Assembly (NCBI GenBank): GCA_902767465.1 | Contig: CACXHM010000014.1 | Location: forward strand, 1-12,217 | Length of the DNA: 12,217 nt | Source: an uncultured Bacteroidia bacterium | GTDB taxonomy: Bacteria > Bacteroidota > Bacteroidia > Bacteroidales > UBA932 | Direction of reading: 5' to 3' | Shown here: positions 7,161-12,217 of the stretch, piece by piece | Layout of the letters: each line of letters begins with the position of its first letter | How positions within the stretch are numbered: the first letter of the stretch is position 1 | Made by a program: the position numbers and the translations under genes | The notes under the pieces: generated by a model | Seen by the model: only the letters and a program-made list of their open reading frames with translations | The model's database searches: none | What the model was told of the DNA's origin: nothing

Positions 7161-7982
7161 CTACAACAACTTATCATAAAGTGCGTTGTATTCGTCCATA
7201 TAGCTGCCGTCGGCAAAACTCCCGGCATTATAGGGGAGCACCGGAATTCCCAGGCTCTTGCAGTATTGTGCAAGCGAAGCGTCAATATCGGGAGAGCCAA
7301 AGATGACAGCATCCGAATACTTGGCAGCCGTTTCCGCAAGTTTTATGCCATCGGAGGCTGCACTGATGGGGAGAACCTCTGCCTTAAGGCCTGCGGTTGC
7401 CGCCTTGGCGGCGAAGTCGGAGCTGAACTTTGCACCCGGGATATCGTTATACAGCGAAAGGACTACCTTGCTGGAGGAGAAGATGGGATCGTCGCGGAAC
7501 ACCATTTTGAGGTATGCCGGCACCAGCGCTGACATCCATCCGTGACAATGGATTATATCCGGGGCCCAGCGCAGTTTCTTTACTGTTTCCAGGACGCCTT
7601 TTGCAAAGAAGATTGCGCGTTCGTCGTTGTCGCTGAAAAAACGGCCGTCGGCATCGGAAAAAATGGCCTTCCGTTTGAAATAATCCTCGTTATCTATGAA
7701 ATAAACCTGAATTCGGGCGGCAGGTATGGATGCCACCTTTATTACCAGCGGACGGTCTACATCCCCGACCACTATGTTCATGCCGGAGAGACGAATGACC
7801 TCGTGCAGCTGGTTCTTGCGTTCGTTGATGCATCCGAAACGGGGCATGAAGGCGCGGATTTCTTTTTTTCGCTCCTGGATACCCTGGGGAAGGGCTCTTC
7901 CTATATTCGCAATGGCACTCTCCGGAAGATATGGATATATCTCCGTATTTACGAACAGTACCTTTTTAAGAGTTTCCGCCAT
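7161..7982 (-). CDS. Short glycogen/starch synthase-like protein (GT5 N-terminal domain only)
   Basis: 273 residues, beginning MAETLKKVLFVNTEIYPYLP. The ATG at 7982 is chosen because it follows the promoter at 8008-8015 and opens with the GT5 first strand. It matches the N-terminal domain of glycogen synthase: YFIDNEDYF (94-102), FSDNDERAIFFAKGVLE (116-132) and the IIHCHGW motif with His145 and His147. Two features of an active enzyme are missing. The KTGGL ADP-glucose loop is replaced by LPESAIANIGRALP, and the whole C-terminal GT1-like half (about 200 residues, with the catalytic Glu region) is absent. Bacteroidota carry such one-domain proteins annotated as glycogen synthase, so this is probably the intact native form, not a truncation. 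A catalytic role is doubtful and a regulatory or binding role is possible. It is first in an operon with two lipoproteins and ends in TAG, 3 nt before the DUF4270 ATG in the same frame. Confidence 0.85.
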   Translation of the reverse strand: MAETLKKVLFVNTEIYPYLPESAIANIGRALPQGIQERKKEIRAFMPRFGCINERKNQLHEVIRLSGMNIVVGDVDRPLVIKVASIPAARIQVYFIDNEDYFKRKAIFSDADGRFFSDNDERAIFFAKGVLETVKKLRWAPDIIHCHGWMSALVPAYLKMVFRDDPIFSSSKVVLSLYNDIPGAKFSSDFAAKAATAGLKAEVLPISAASDGIKLAETAAKYSDAVIFGSPDIDASLAQYCKSLGIPVLPYNAGSFADGSYMDEYNALYDKLL

Positions 7983-8007
7983 GTTATATTTAATTTTTTG
8001 AATAATA

Positions 8008-8015
8008 CAAAGATA
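8008..8015 (-). promoter_or_regulatory. Bacteroidota-type promoter (-7 box) for the GlgA-like/DUF4270/TlpA operon
   Basis: On the minus strand TATCTTTG fits TAnnTTTG, 25 nt before the GlgA-like ATG. Upstream is T-rich but no clear TTTG -33 element is seen. It lies back to back with the ftsX promoter in a 112-nt divergent intergenic region. The short leader is AT-rich with no Shine-Dalgarno. Confidence 0.68.
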
Positions 8016-8045
8016 CGAAAAAATCTTTCGGAAAAGTAAATAAAA

Positions 8046-8077
8046 TTTGCTTTTCTCTCTGCTTGCACTTAAATTTG
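8046..8077 (+). promoter_or_regulatory. Bacteroidota promoter for the ftsX operon
   Basis: A -33 element TTTG (8046-8049) and a -7 box TAAATTTG (8070-8077) are spaced by 20 bp, close to consensus. The ftsX ATG at 8095 follows 17 nt after the -7 box, so the leader would be about 10-12 nt. Confidence 0.75.
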
Positions 8078-8094
8078 ACCCAATTTCCGATATT

Positions 8095-8976
8095 ATGTCC
8101 AAAGGAGAAAAGAAAAGAATCAAACGCCGCCTTACAGGGTCAAAGATAACTTCGGTCCTCAGCATCAGCCTTGTGCTGCTGCTGGTCGGGGTGGCATCCG
8201 CGCTTGTGCTGAATGCCAGGCGGGTAAGTGATTATTTCAAAGAAAACATCAGGCTGTCGCTGATCTGCGTACCTGCCGTGAATGATTCTTCCGCGCTTGC
8301 GCTGGCCTCTTCGCTGGACAGTCTTCCCTATGTGAAGGAAACTGCCGTAACAGGCAGGGAACAGGGGGAAAGGGAATTGCGCGAGATGCTTGGCGAGGAT
8401 TTCCTTTCGGTTTTCGAGACGGCTCCGGTGCCGGTAAGCATCGATGTTTCGCTCAAGGCGGAATATGTTTCGGCAGACAGTATAGCCAAAATAGTTCCGT
8501 TGCTGCAGGCTCTCCCCCAGATAGAAGAAGTTGAGAGCCGCCAGTCGCTGGTTGAAACGCTGAACAGGAATCTGGGAGGGATTTCGGCAGTGCTCGGTGT
8601 ATTCATCCTGCTGTTGCTGCTTATCTCCTTCATGCTGATAGGGAATACGGTGCGCCTTGGGTTGCACGCCCGCCGCTTCACCATCCATACTATGCAGGTA
8701 GTCGGTGCGTCAAGGGCTTTTATCCGCCGCCCGTTCATGCGTGATGCCATTGTTCAAGGCCTCATTTCCGCCCTGCTCGCATGCGGCATGCTCGCAGGGG
8801 CCCTTTTCCTTCTGGAGAGGTCTTTCCCCCAGATTGCCGGACTGTTCGATCATCGTATGCTCTGTTATGTCGGAGGGACGGTTGTCGTCAGCGGCGTCCT
8901 CATTTGTGTAATCGCGACCTGGATCACGGTCAACACCCTGGCCCTGGCCTCCGAAGACAATATCTATTATGAATAA
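8095..8976 (+). CDS. ftsX: Cell division protein FtsX (ABC transporter permease-like)
   Basis: 293 residues. FtsX, with the ATPase FtsE, forms an ABC-transporter-like complex in the inner membrane that activates peptidoglycan hydrolases at the division site. Visible architecture: a basic N-terminus, a first membrane segment at about residues 18-40, a periplasmic domain (with SLPYVKETAVTGREQGEREL and 'APVPVSIDVSL'), then three further membrane segments forming the FtsX/MacB-type permease core, including LIGNTVRLGLHARRFTIHTM and MQVVGASRAFIRRPF, the cytosolic loop that contacts FtsE. The start at 8095 is preferred over in-frame codons upstream because the promoter overlaps those. ftsE is not adjacent, as is usual in Bacteroidota. 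It overlaps the next gene by 8 nt. Confidence 0.93.
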   Translation: MSKGEKKRIKRRLTGSKITSVLSISLVLLLVGVASALVLNARRVSDYFKENIRLSLICVPAVNDSSALALASSLDSLPYVKETAVTGREQGERELREMLGEDFLSVFETAPVPVSIDVSLKAEYVSADSIAKIVPLLQALPQIEEVESRQSLVETLNRNLGGISAVLGVFILLLLLISFMLIGNTVRLGLHARRFTIHTMQVVGASRAFIRRPFMRDAIVQGLISALLACGMLAGALFLLERSFPQIAGLFDHRMLCYVGGTVVVSGVLICVIATWITVNTLALASEDNIYYE

Positions 8977-9208
8977 AATGTCGATCACCAAAAAAGGTCT
9001 CCGGCTTCTCCTGGCAGGGGTGCTGGTTATGCTGGCCGGTTTCGTGCTTATGACCGGAGGCGGAGTCAAGGATCCTGCCGTATTCAATTACTCGATGTTT
9101 GATTTTCGCCGTCTGGTTGCGGCCCCGGTGGTTATCATCGCGGGTGTCGTCGTATGTGTGGTGGCGATAATGCGCCGTCCAGGCGGTGAGGGGGAGGACC
9201 AGGAATGA
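8969..9208 (+). CDS. DUF3098 small membrane protein
   Basis: A 79-residue protein with two predicted membrane helices (about residues 11-29 and 48-67) joined by a loop containing DPAVFNYSMFDFRRLVAAP, the hallmark of DUF3098. A short acidic C-terminus (GGEGEDQE) follows. In Bacteroidota this gene is characteristically placed between ftsX and uppP, as here, which suggests a role in envelope growth or division; its function is unknown. The first ATG (8969) overlaps the ftsX end by 8 nt; an alternative ATG at 8978 is just downstream of the ftsX stop and cannot be excluded. Its TGA overlaps the uppP ATG (ATGA). Confidence 0.85.
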   Translation: MNKMSITKKGLRLLLAGVLVMLAGFVLMTGGGVKDPAVFNYSMFDFRRLVAAPVVIIAGVVVCVVAIMRRPGGEGEDQE

Positions 9209-10002
9209 GCTGGCTTGAGGCGTTGATCCTTGGACTTGTACAGGGTCTTACCGAGTTTCTGCCCGTCAGCAGCAGCGGACATCTGGCCATAGGACGCGAA
9301 CTGCTTGGCGTTGAGGCGTCTGGGAATCTGGTTTTCGAGGTGACGGTGCATGCCGCCACCGTCCTTGCAACCATAGTGGTTTTCCGGCGCGAGATTCTCC
9401 GTCTTCTGCAGGGGCTGTTCAAATTCAAGATGAACGATGAGACTGACTATATCCTCAAGATATGCGTTTCGATGGTGCCGGTGTTTATCGTCGGGGTGTT
9501 CTTCAAGGATTATGTGGAAGCTCTTTTCAGGTCGATGCGCGTTGTTGGTGCCGCGCTGCTCTTGACGGCGCTGCTGCTGTTCTTTTCCGATTTCGCGTCT
9601 TCCAGGGTTGGTGACAGGAAGACTGTTCGCAACGGCATCAACTGGTGGCAGGCATTCGTGGTCGGGGCAGGTCAGGCGCTTGCCGTTATTCCGGGGCTTT
9701 CCCGCTCCGGAACCACCATCTCAACGGGTCTGTTATGCGGTGTGAAGCGAGAGGTGATGGCACAATTCTCCTTTCTGATGGTTTTGGTGCCGATTCTCGG
9801 TGAAACCTTTCTTGATATCGTTGGAGGTGAGATGGCAGCCTCGACTATAGGAACCGTGCCTCTTGTAATAGGTTTTCTGGCGGCATTCGTATCCGGTCTT
9901 TTTGCCTGCAAGGTGATGATCGCCCTCGTGCGCAGGGCCCGCCTCGGCTGGTTCGCACTGTATTGTGCTATTGTAGGGACGCTGGTTCTTATTTTTGCAT
10001 GA
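9205..10002 (+). CDS. uppP: Undecaprenyl-diphosphate phosphatase
   Basis: A 265-residue inner-membrane enzyme (also called BacA) that converts undecaprenyl diphosphate to undecaprenyl phosphate, recycling the lipid carrier for peptidoglycan and other surface glycans; overproduction gives bacitracin resistance in known members. Both family signatures are intact: GLVQGLTEFLPVSSSGH (10-26, with Glu17) and VIPGLSRSGTT (161-171, with Arg168-region catalysis). Eight or so hydrophobic helices span the rest. The start overlaps the DUF3098 stop by 4 nt, with a G-rich Shine-Dalgarno-like GAGGGGGAGG (9188-9197) in front. Its TGA overlaps the lpxH ATG in the same way. Length is typical. Confidence 0.96.
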   Translation: MSWLEALILGLVQGLTEFLPVSSSGHLAIGRELLGVEASGNLVFEVTVHAATVLATIVVFRREILRLLQGLFKFKMNDETDYILKICVSMVPVFIVGVFFKDYVEALFRSMRVVGAALLLTALLLFFSDFASSRVGDRKTVRNGINWWQAFVVGAGQALAVIPGLSRSGTTISTGLLCGVKREVMAQFSFLMVLVPILGETFLDIVGGEMAASTIGTVPLVIGFLAAFVSGLFACKVMIALVRRARLGWFALYCAIVGTLVLIFA

Positions 10003-10724
10003 CAAGGACGAAAACATATTTTGTCGCAGATGTTCATCTCGGTCTGAAGGCCGGGAATCCGTCTGAGCGCGAAGATCGTTTCGTGCAGTGGCTGCGAAGC
10101 ATACGCATCGCTGAGACAAAGTCTCTCTGGCTGTTGGGTGATATATGGGATTTCTGGTATGAATACCGCGATGTGGTACCCCGCGAGGGAGCACGGGTGG
10201 TCAGCGAACTGATTCAGATGGTTGCGGAAGGGATAGAAGTCAACTTCATTCCAGGGAACCACGATATCTGGTGCTACTCCTTCTTTGAGAGTCTCGGGAT
10301 CAGGAAATTACAGCAGCCGCAGGTGGCGGACATCGACGGAAAATCCTTTCTGCTTGGACACGGAGACGCCCTTGGCGGCGCCAAATTGGGATATCGCCTT
10401 ATGCTGCGCATCTTCCACAGCCGGGTATGCCAGGTTCTTTTCAACCAGCTTCACCCATGGATCGCATTCCGTTTCGGCACCGACTGGAGCAACAGCAACC
10501 GCCGCAAACACGGCGGATATAAATTCAAGGGAGAATCCGAACCGCTCTATCAGTTTTGCGCCGGATATTCCCGGCCGGCCCCGGACTTTTGCATTTTTGG
10601 CCACTTCCATGATCAATACGATGCCGTGCTCCCGACAGGCTCGCGTTTGATAGTATTGAAAGACTGGATCGCCGGAGGAGTCCACTATGCCTGCTGGGAT
10701 GGAGAGTCCCTTTTCGTTGTTTAA
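9999..10724 (+). CDS. lpxH: UDP-2,3-diacylglucosamine diphosphatase (LpxH-type metallophosphoesterase)
   Basis: 241 residues. The likely reaction is hydrolysis of UDP-2,3-diacylglucosamine to lipid X and UMP, the fourth step of lipid A synthesis, at the inner membrane's cytosolic face. Metal-binding motifs of the calcineurin-like fold are in order: DVHLG (Asp11, His13), GDIWDFW (Asp48), GNHD (87-89), GHGD (His121) and GHFHDQYD (His202, His204). The start at 9999 is chosen because it gives an ATGA overlap with uppP and puts DVHLG at the usual distance. A slightly divergent GDIWDFW replaces the GDxFE of the E. coli enzyme, as in many Bacteroidota homologues. The stop TAA overlaps the stop of the convergent DUF4294 gene. 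A different phosphoesterase substrate is possible but less likely. Confidence 0.86.
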   Translation: MTRTKTYFVADVHLGLKAGNPSEREDRFVQWLRSIRIAETKSLWLLGDIWDFWYEYRDVVPREGARVVSELIQMVAEGIEVNFIPGNHDIWCYSFFESLGIRKLQQPQVADIDGKSFLLGHGDALGGAKLGYRLMLRIFHSRVCQVLFNQLHPWIAFRFGTDWSNSNRRKHGGYKFKGESEPLYQFCAGYSRPAPDFCIFGHFHDQYDAVLPTGSRLIVLKDWIAGGVHYACWDGESLFVV

Positions 10725-11488
10725 TCGCTTCCCAGCATTTCTTTTGCCTCCTTGAGGCTCTTTCGCATGAGGGAGGCCTCTTCTTCGCTGCGCTTGCGCT
10801 TGTCTTCGCGCGACTGCACAGTGCTTTGCAGGCGTTCACGTTTTATGACCGTTTTCGGAGGATAGTCAAAGAATACGGCATAGTAGAATGAATCCCAGTG
10901 CCCCTTGTTCCATATTTGCACAAGTTCTTCCAGTCTGGCATCCTCTCCCTTGGGATCGTATCGTTTCTTGAGGTTCTGCCCGAACATTCTCGCTACGAGC
11001 TGCCAGAAATTCGCGGCAAAGCCGCTGCGGTATTCCTTGATTATTTCGAAAGCCGGGATGCCGCACTCCCGGTCGACCAGGCGCATGAGCATTACCCCCT
11101 GTGAAATTGTCATCCCCTTGATATCCTTGCCGAATATTTCGAACAGTTCCATCATTACATCGTGAGTGTAGGCGTTCCGCTGCCGTGATTTACTCACGTC
11201 GCGGGCAAGCACGCTGTCCACCTGTGCCATCATCTTCTTCCCCACCAGGGCATAGGGATATACCTTGTTGAAATTATACACTACCTTGTATTGCCTTCTC
11301 CAGTCGCCTTTGCGCAGCCGGGTTCCCTTCGGAAAGCACCACACCGGGTCCAGGGAATCCACGAAGGTGGTATCGCCGTTTTCTTCCACTATGTAGTACA
11401 TGGGGAAGCGGGTGTCCGTCTTTTTCTTCTGGGAAAAGGCCGGAACGCACATTGCGGCAAGCAGTACTGTCAGCACAATCTTTTTCAC
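10721..11488 (-). CDS. DUF4294 family exported protein
   Basis: 255 residues if started at the GTG at 11488: (V/M)KKIVLTVLLAAMCVPAFSQ is a good signal peptide, probably cleaved after the AFSQ region. The mature part matches DUF4294, a family known almost only from Bacteroidota and of unknown function, with YNFNKVYPYALVGKKMMAQV and a central MTISQGVMLMRLVDRE segment. The C-terminus (from about 220) is highly charged, with KRERL, REDKRKRSEEEA and KSLKEAKE, and is likely helical or coiled coil. The in-frame ORF extends further upstream, but that part crosses the promoter and lacks a signal-like start, so GTG is preferred. The -7 box ends 5 nt before GTG, implying a leaderless transcript. Its TAA overlaps the lpxH stop. 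Confidence 0.82.
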   Translation of the reverse strand: MKKIVLTVLLAAMCVPAFSQKKKTDTRFPMYYIVEENGDTTFVDSLDPVWCFPKGTRLRKGDWRRQYKVVYNFNKVYPYALVGKKMMAQVDSVLARDVSKSRQRNAYTHDVMMELFEIFGKDIKGMTISQGVMLMRLVDRECGIPAFEIIKEYRSGFAANFWQLVARMFGQNLKKRYDPKGEDARLEELVQIWNKGHWDSFYYAVFFDYPPKTVIKRERLQSTVQSREDKRKRSEEEASLMRKSLKEAKEMLGSD

Positions 11489-11493
11489 GGTCG

Positions 11494-11501
11494 CAAAGGT
11501 A
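11494..11501 (-). promoter_or_regulatory. Bacteroidota-type promoter (-7 box) for the DUF4294 gene
   Basis: On the minus strand TACCTTTG fits TAnnTTTG, preceded by a T-rich stretch and embedded in ACTACCTTTG, the same ten bases that precede uvrC. It ends 5 nt before the GTG start codon, suggesting a leaderless mRNA. No clear -33 element is visible. Confidence 0.65.
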
Positions 11502-11580
11502 GTAAAAAATTTTTTGCGCAGATTTGTAAGTGATTGAAAAAAGCAATTTTGGCTATCGATTTTTTGTGTCGAAAATGTTT

Positions 11581-11620
11581 GAAAATTTTTGCTCAAGTCC
11601 TTGCCAATCGGAAAATTTTT
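11581..11620 (+). repeat. Pair of GAAAATTTTT direct repeats upstream of rplP
   Basis: The same ten bases occur at 11581-11590 and 11611-11620, exactly 30 bp apart. They flank the rplP -33 element, and the second copy lies between -33 and -7. Each contains the palindrome AAAATTTT. This may be curvature-prone A-tract DNA helping a strong promoter, or a binding site; the region is AT-rich, so chance cannot be excluded. Confidence 0.55.
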
Positions 11621-11630
11621 ACTAACTTTG
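11601..11630 (+). promoter_or_regulatory. Bacteroidota promoter for the rplP-rpmC ribosomal operon
   Basis: A -33 element TTG (11601-11603) and a -7 box TAACTTTG (11623-11630) are spaced by 19 bp. The eight -7 bases are identical to those of acpP. This gives the distal S10 genes their own start, as required because they are cut off from rpsC by a terminator and 10 kb. The predicted leader is about 80 nt. Confidence 0.85.
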
Positions 11631-11662
11631 CAACCCAAAAATCCGCCTTGTAATAGCTTAAA

Positions 11663-11698
11663 ATGCTGATTATAAAGGAGTTGGCACGAATTTTTTAA
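11663..11698 (+). other. Possible leader mini-ORF upstream of rplP
   Basis: In the rplP leader an ATG at 11663 opens an 11-codon frame (MLIIKELARIF) ending in TAA at 11696-11698, 18 nt before the rplP ATG. It contains AAAGGAG, which could instead be a Shine-Dalgarno. It is followed by a T-rich stretch. It may be chance; ribosomal-protein leaders are often regulatory, but no known leader structure is recognised here. Confidence 0.25.
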
Positions 11699-11716
11699 TT
11701 TTTAAATAACAGTAAA

Positions 11717-12136
11717 ATGTTACAGCCCAAGAGAACTAAGTACAGAAGGGAACAGAAGAACCGCATGAAGGGAATGGCCCAGAGGGGCAACCAGCTCGCG
11801 TTCGGTTCCTTCGGTCTCAAGAACCTCGAGAATTGCTGGCTCACCGCTCAGCAGATCGAGGCAGCCCGTCAGGCTATCACCCGCCGCATGAACCGTGAGG
11901 GTCAGCTCTGGATCAGGGTTTTCCCTGTGAAGCCGGTTACCAAGTAGCCTCTCGATACCCGTATGGGTAAGGGTAAGGGCGATCCCTACGGATTCGTCGC
12001 TCCCATCACCCCTGGCCGTATTATCTTTGAGGCAGAGGGTGTGTCCCTCGACACCGCCAAGGAAGCAATGCGTCTCGGCGCAGGCAAACTCCCCGTTGCC
12101 ACAAAGTTCGTGGTTCGCAGGGATTATGTGGAATAA
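11717..12136 (+). CDS. rplP: 50S ribosomal protein L16, with in-frame TAG at codon 77
   Basis: L16 (139 codons) sits at the A-site tRNA region of the 50S subunit and is essential in bacteria studied. The start MLQPKRTKYRREQKNRMKG, the middle GLKNLENCWLTAQQIEAAR and, after the defect, MGKGKGDPYGFVAPITPGRI and LPVATKFVVRRDYVE are all clear L16 signatures in a single frame. At 11945-11947 (codon 77) TAG stands between RVFPVKPVTK and PLDTRMGKGKG. L16 proteins normally have Lys, sometimes Arg, at this site, so AAG to TAG by one transversion is the simplest origin; CAG to TAG is another. There is no frameshift. As a true stop it would leave 76 residues without the conserved loop, which should be lethal if this is the only copy. 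The gene has its own promoter, ends in TAA, and is followed by rpmC. Confidence 0.94.
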
Positions 12137-12142
12137 TTTAAT

Positions 12143-12154
12143 GGAGAAGAGAAA
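12143..12154 (+). promoter_or_regulatory. Ribosome binding site of rpmC
   Basis: GGAGAAGAG (12143-12151) gives a purine-rich Shine-Dalgarno ahead of the ATG at 12155, unusual for this genome, where most genes lack one. It lies in a tiny frame from the ATG at 12141 (five codons) whose TGA overlaps the rpmC ATG; this is probably incidental. Confidence 0.55.
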
Positions 12155-12217
12155 ATGAAAGCAGCAGAAGCACGCGAAATGTCTGTAGCAGACCTGCGCG
12201 ACCGCATCCAGATCGAG
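12155..12217 (+). CDS. rpmC: 50S ribosomal protein L29, N-terminal fragment
   Basis: The first 21 codons, cut by the right edge of the window: MKAAEAREMSVADLRDRIQI. This is the usual opening of L29, a small 50S protein near the exit tunnel (compare the family's MKxxEIRxLSxxEL pattern). It follows rplP by 18 nt, the order expected in the S10 operon, so the distal half of that operon continues to the right. Confidence 0.9.
   Translation, partial: MKAAEAREMSVADLRDRIQIE

Noticed and set aside
8047..8094. Earlier start for ftsX adding 16 residues
   Set aside because: That stretch contains the promoter -33 and -7 elements and adds no conserved sequence; the basic MSKGEKKRIKRR start at 8095 is preferred.
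9963..9998. Upstream extension of lpxH by 12 residues
   Set aside because: It overlaps uppP deeply without a conserved sequence, whereas ATG 9999 gives the ATGA coupling seen at the neighbouring junction.
11489..11638. Upstream extension of the DUF4294 gene by 50 codons
   Set aside because: The extension crosses the promoter and would bury the signal peptide inside the protein.
1331..11716. Mobile element or genomic island as cause of the S10 split
   Set aside because: No transposase, integrase, tRNA, attachment repeat or composition shift is visible; the genes between are core housekeeping genes.

Overview
The window looks like a chromosomal segment of a Bacteroidota bacterium, most likely order Bacteroidales. 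The evidence is the promoter type (TAnnTTTG -7 boxes, some with a TTTG/TTG -33 element about 19-20 bp upstream), the poor Shine-Dalgarno sequences, and marker families typical of the phylum: DUF4270 lipoprotein, DUF3098, DUF4294, TlpA-like lipoprotein, one-domain 'glycogen synthase' and Bacteroidota-type FtsX. Base composition is moderate throughout, with no obvious foreign island, phage, IS, CRISPR or RNA gene.

Layout. Positions 1-1330 hold the end of rpsS, then rplV and rpsC, closed by a textbook terminator (1355-1391). Positions 11717-12217 hold rplP and the start of rpmC, under their own promoter. These two blocks are normally contiguous in the S10 ribosomal-protein operon. Here about 10.4 kb of other housekeeping genes lies between them: uvrC, pnuC and acpP (+); a converging operon of a GlgA-like protein, a DUF4270 lipoprotein and a TlpA-like lipoprotein (-); an overlapping operon of ftsX, DUF3098, uppP and lpxH (+); and a DUF4294 gene (-). 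The terminator and promoter at the junctions argue that the split is real rather than a misjoin.

The most unusual observation is that two conserved genes each carry one in-frame TAG and are otherwise intact. In uvrC it is codon 47, in the linker after the GIY-YIG motifs. In rplP it is codon 77, where L16 usually has Lys. Two other genes (the TlpA-like gene and the GlgA-like gene) seem to use TAG as a genuine terminator, and reading through the second would fuse it in frame to the DUF4270 lipoprotein. Simple whole-genome reassignment of UAG therefore does not fit. Base errors or strain variants, real nonsense mutations, or a partial or context-dependent suppressor remain open.

How the genes work together. 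The ftsX-DUF3098-uppP-lpxH operon groups cell division, undecaprenyl phosphate recycling and lipid A synthesis, so it is an envelope-biogenesis unit. The minus-strand operon pairs a cytosolic GT5-like protein with two predicted lipoproteins, one a thiol-disulfide protein. uvrC, pnuC and acpP are single-gene units with their own promoters or hairpins. No clearly novel multi-gene system (defence, CRISPR, biosynthetic cluster) is visible.
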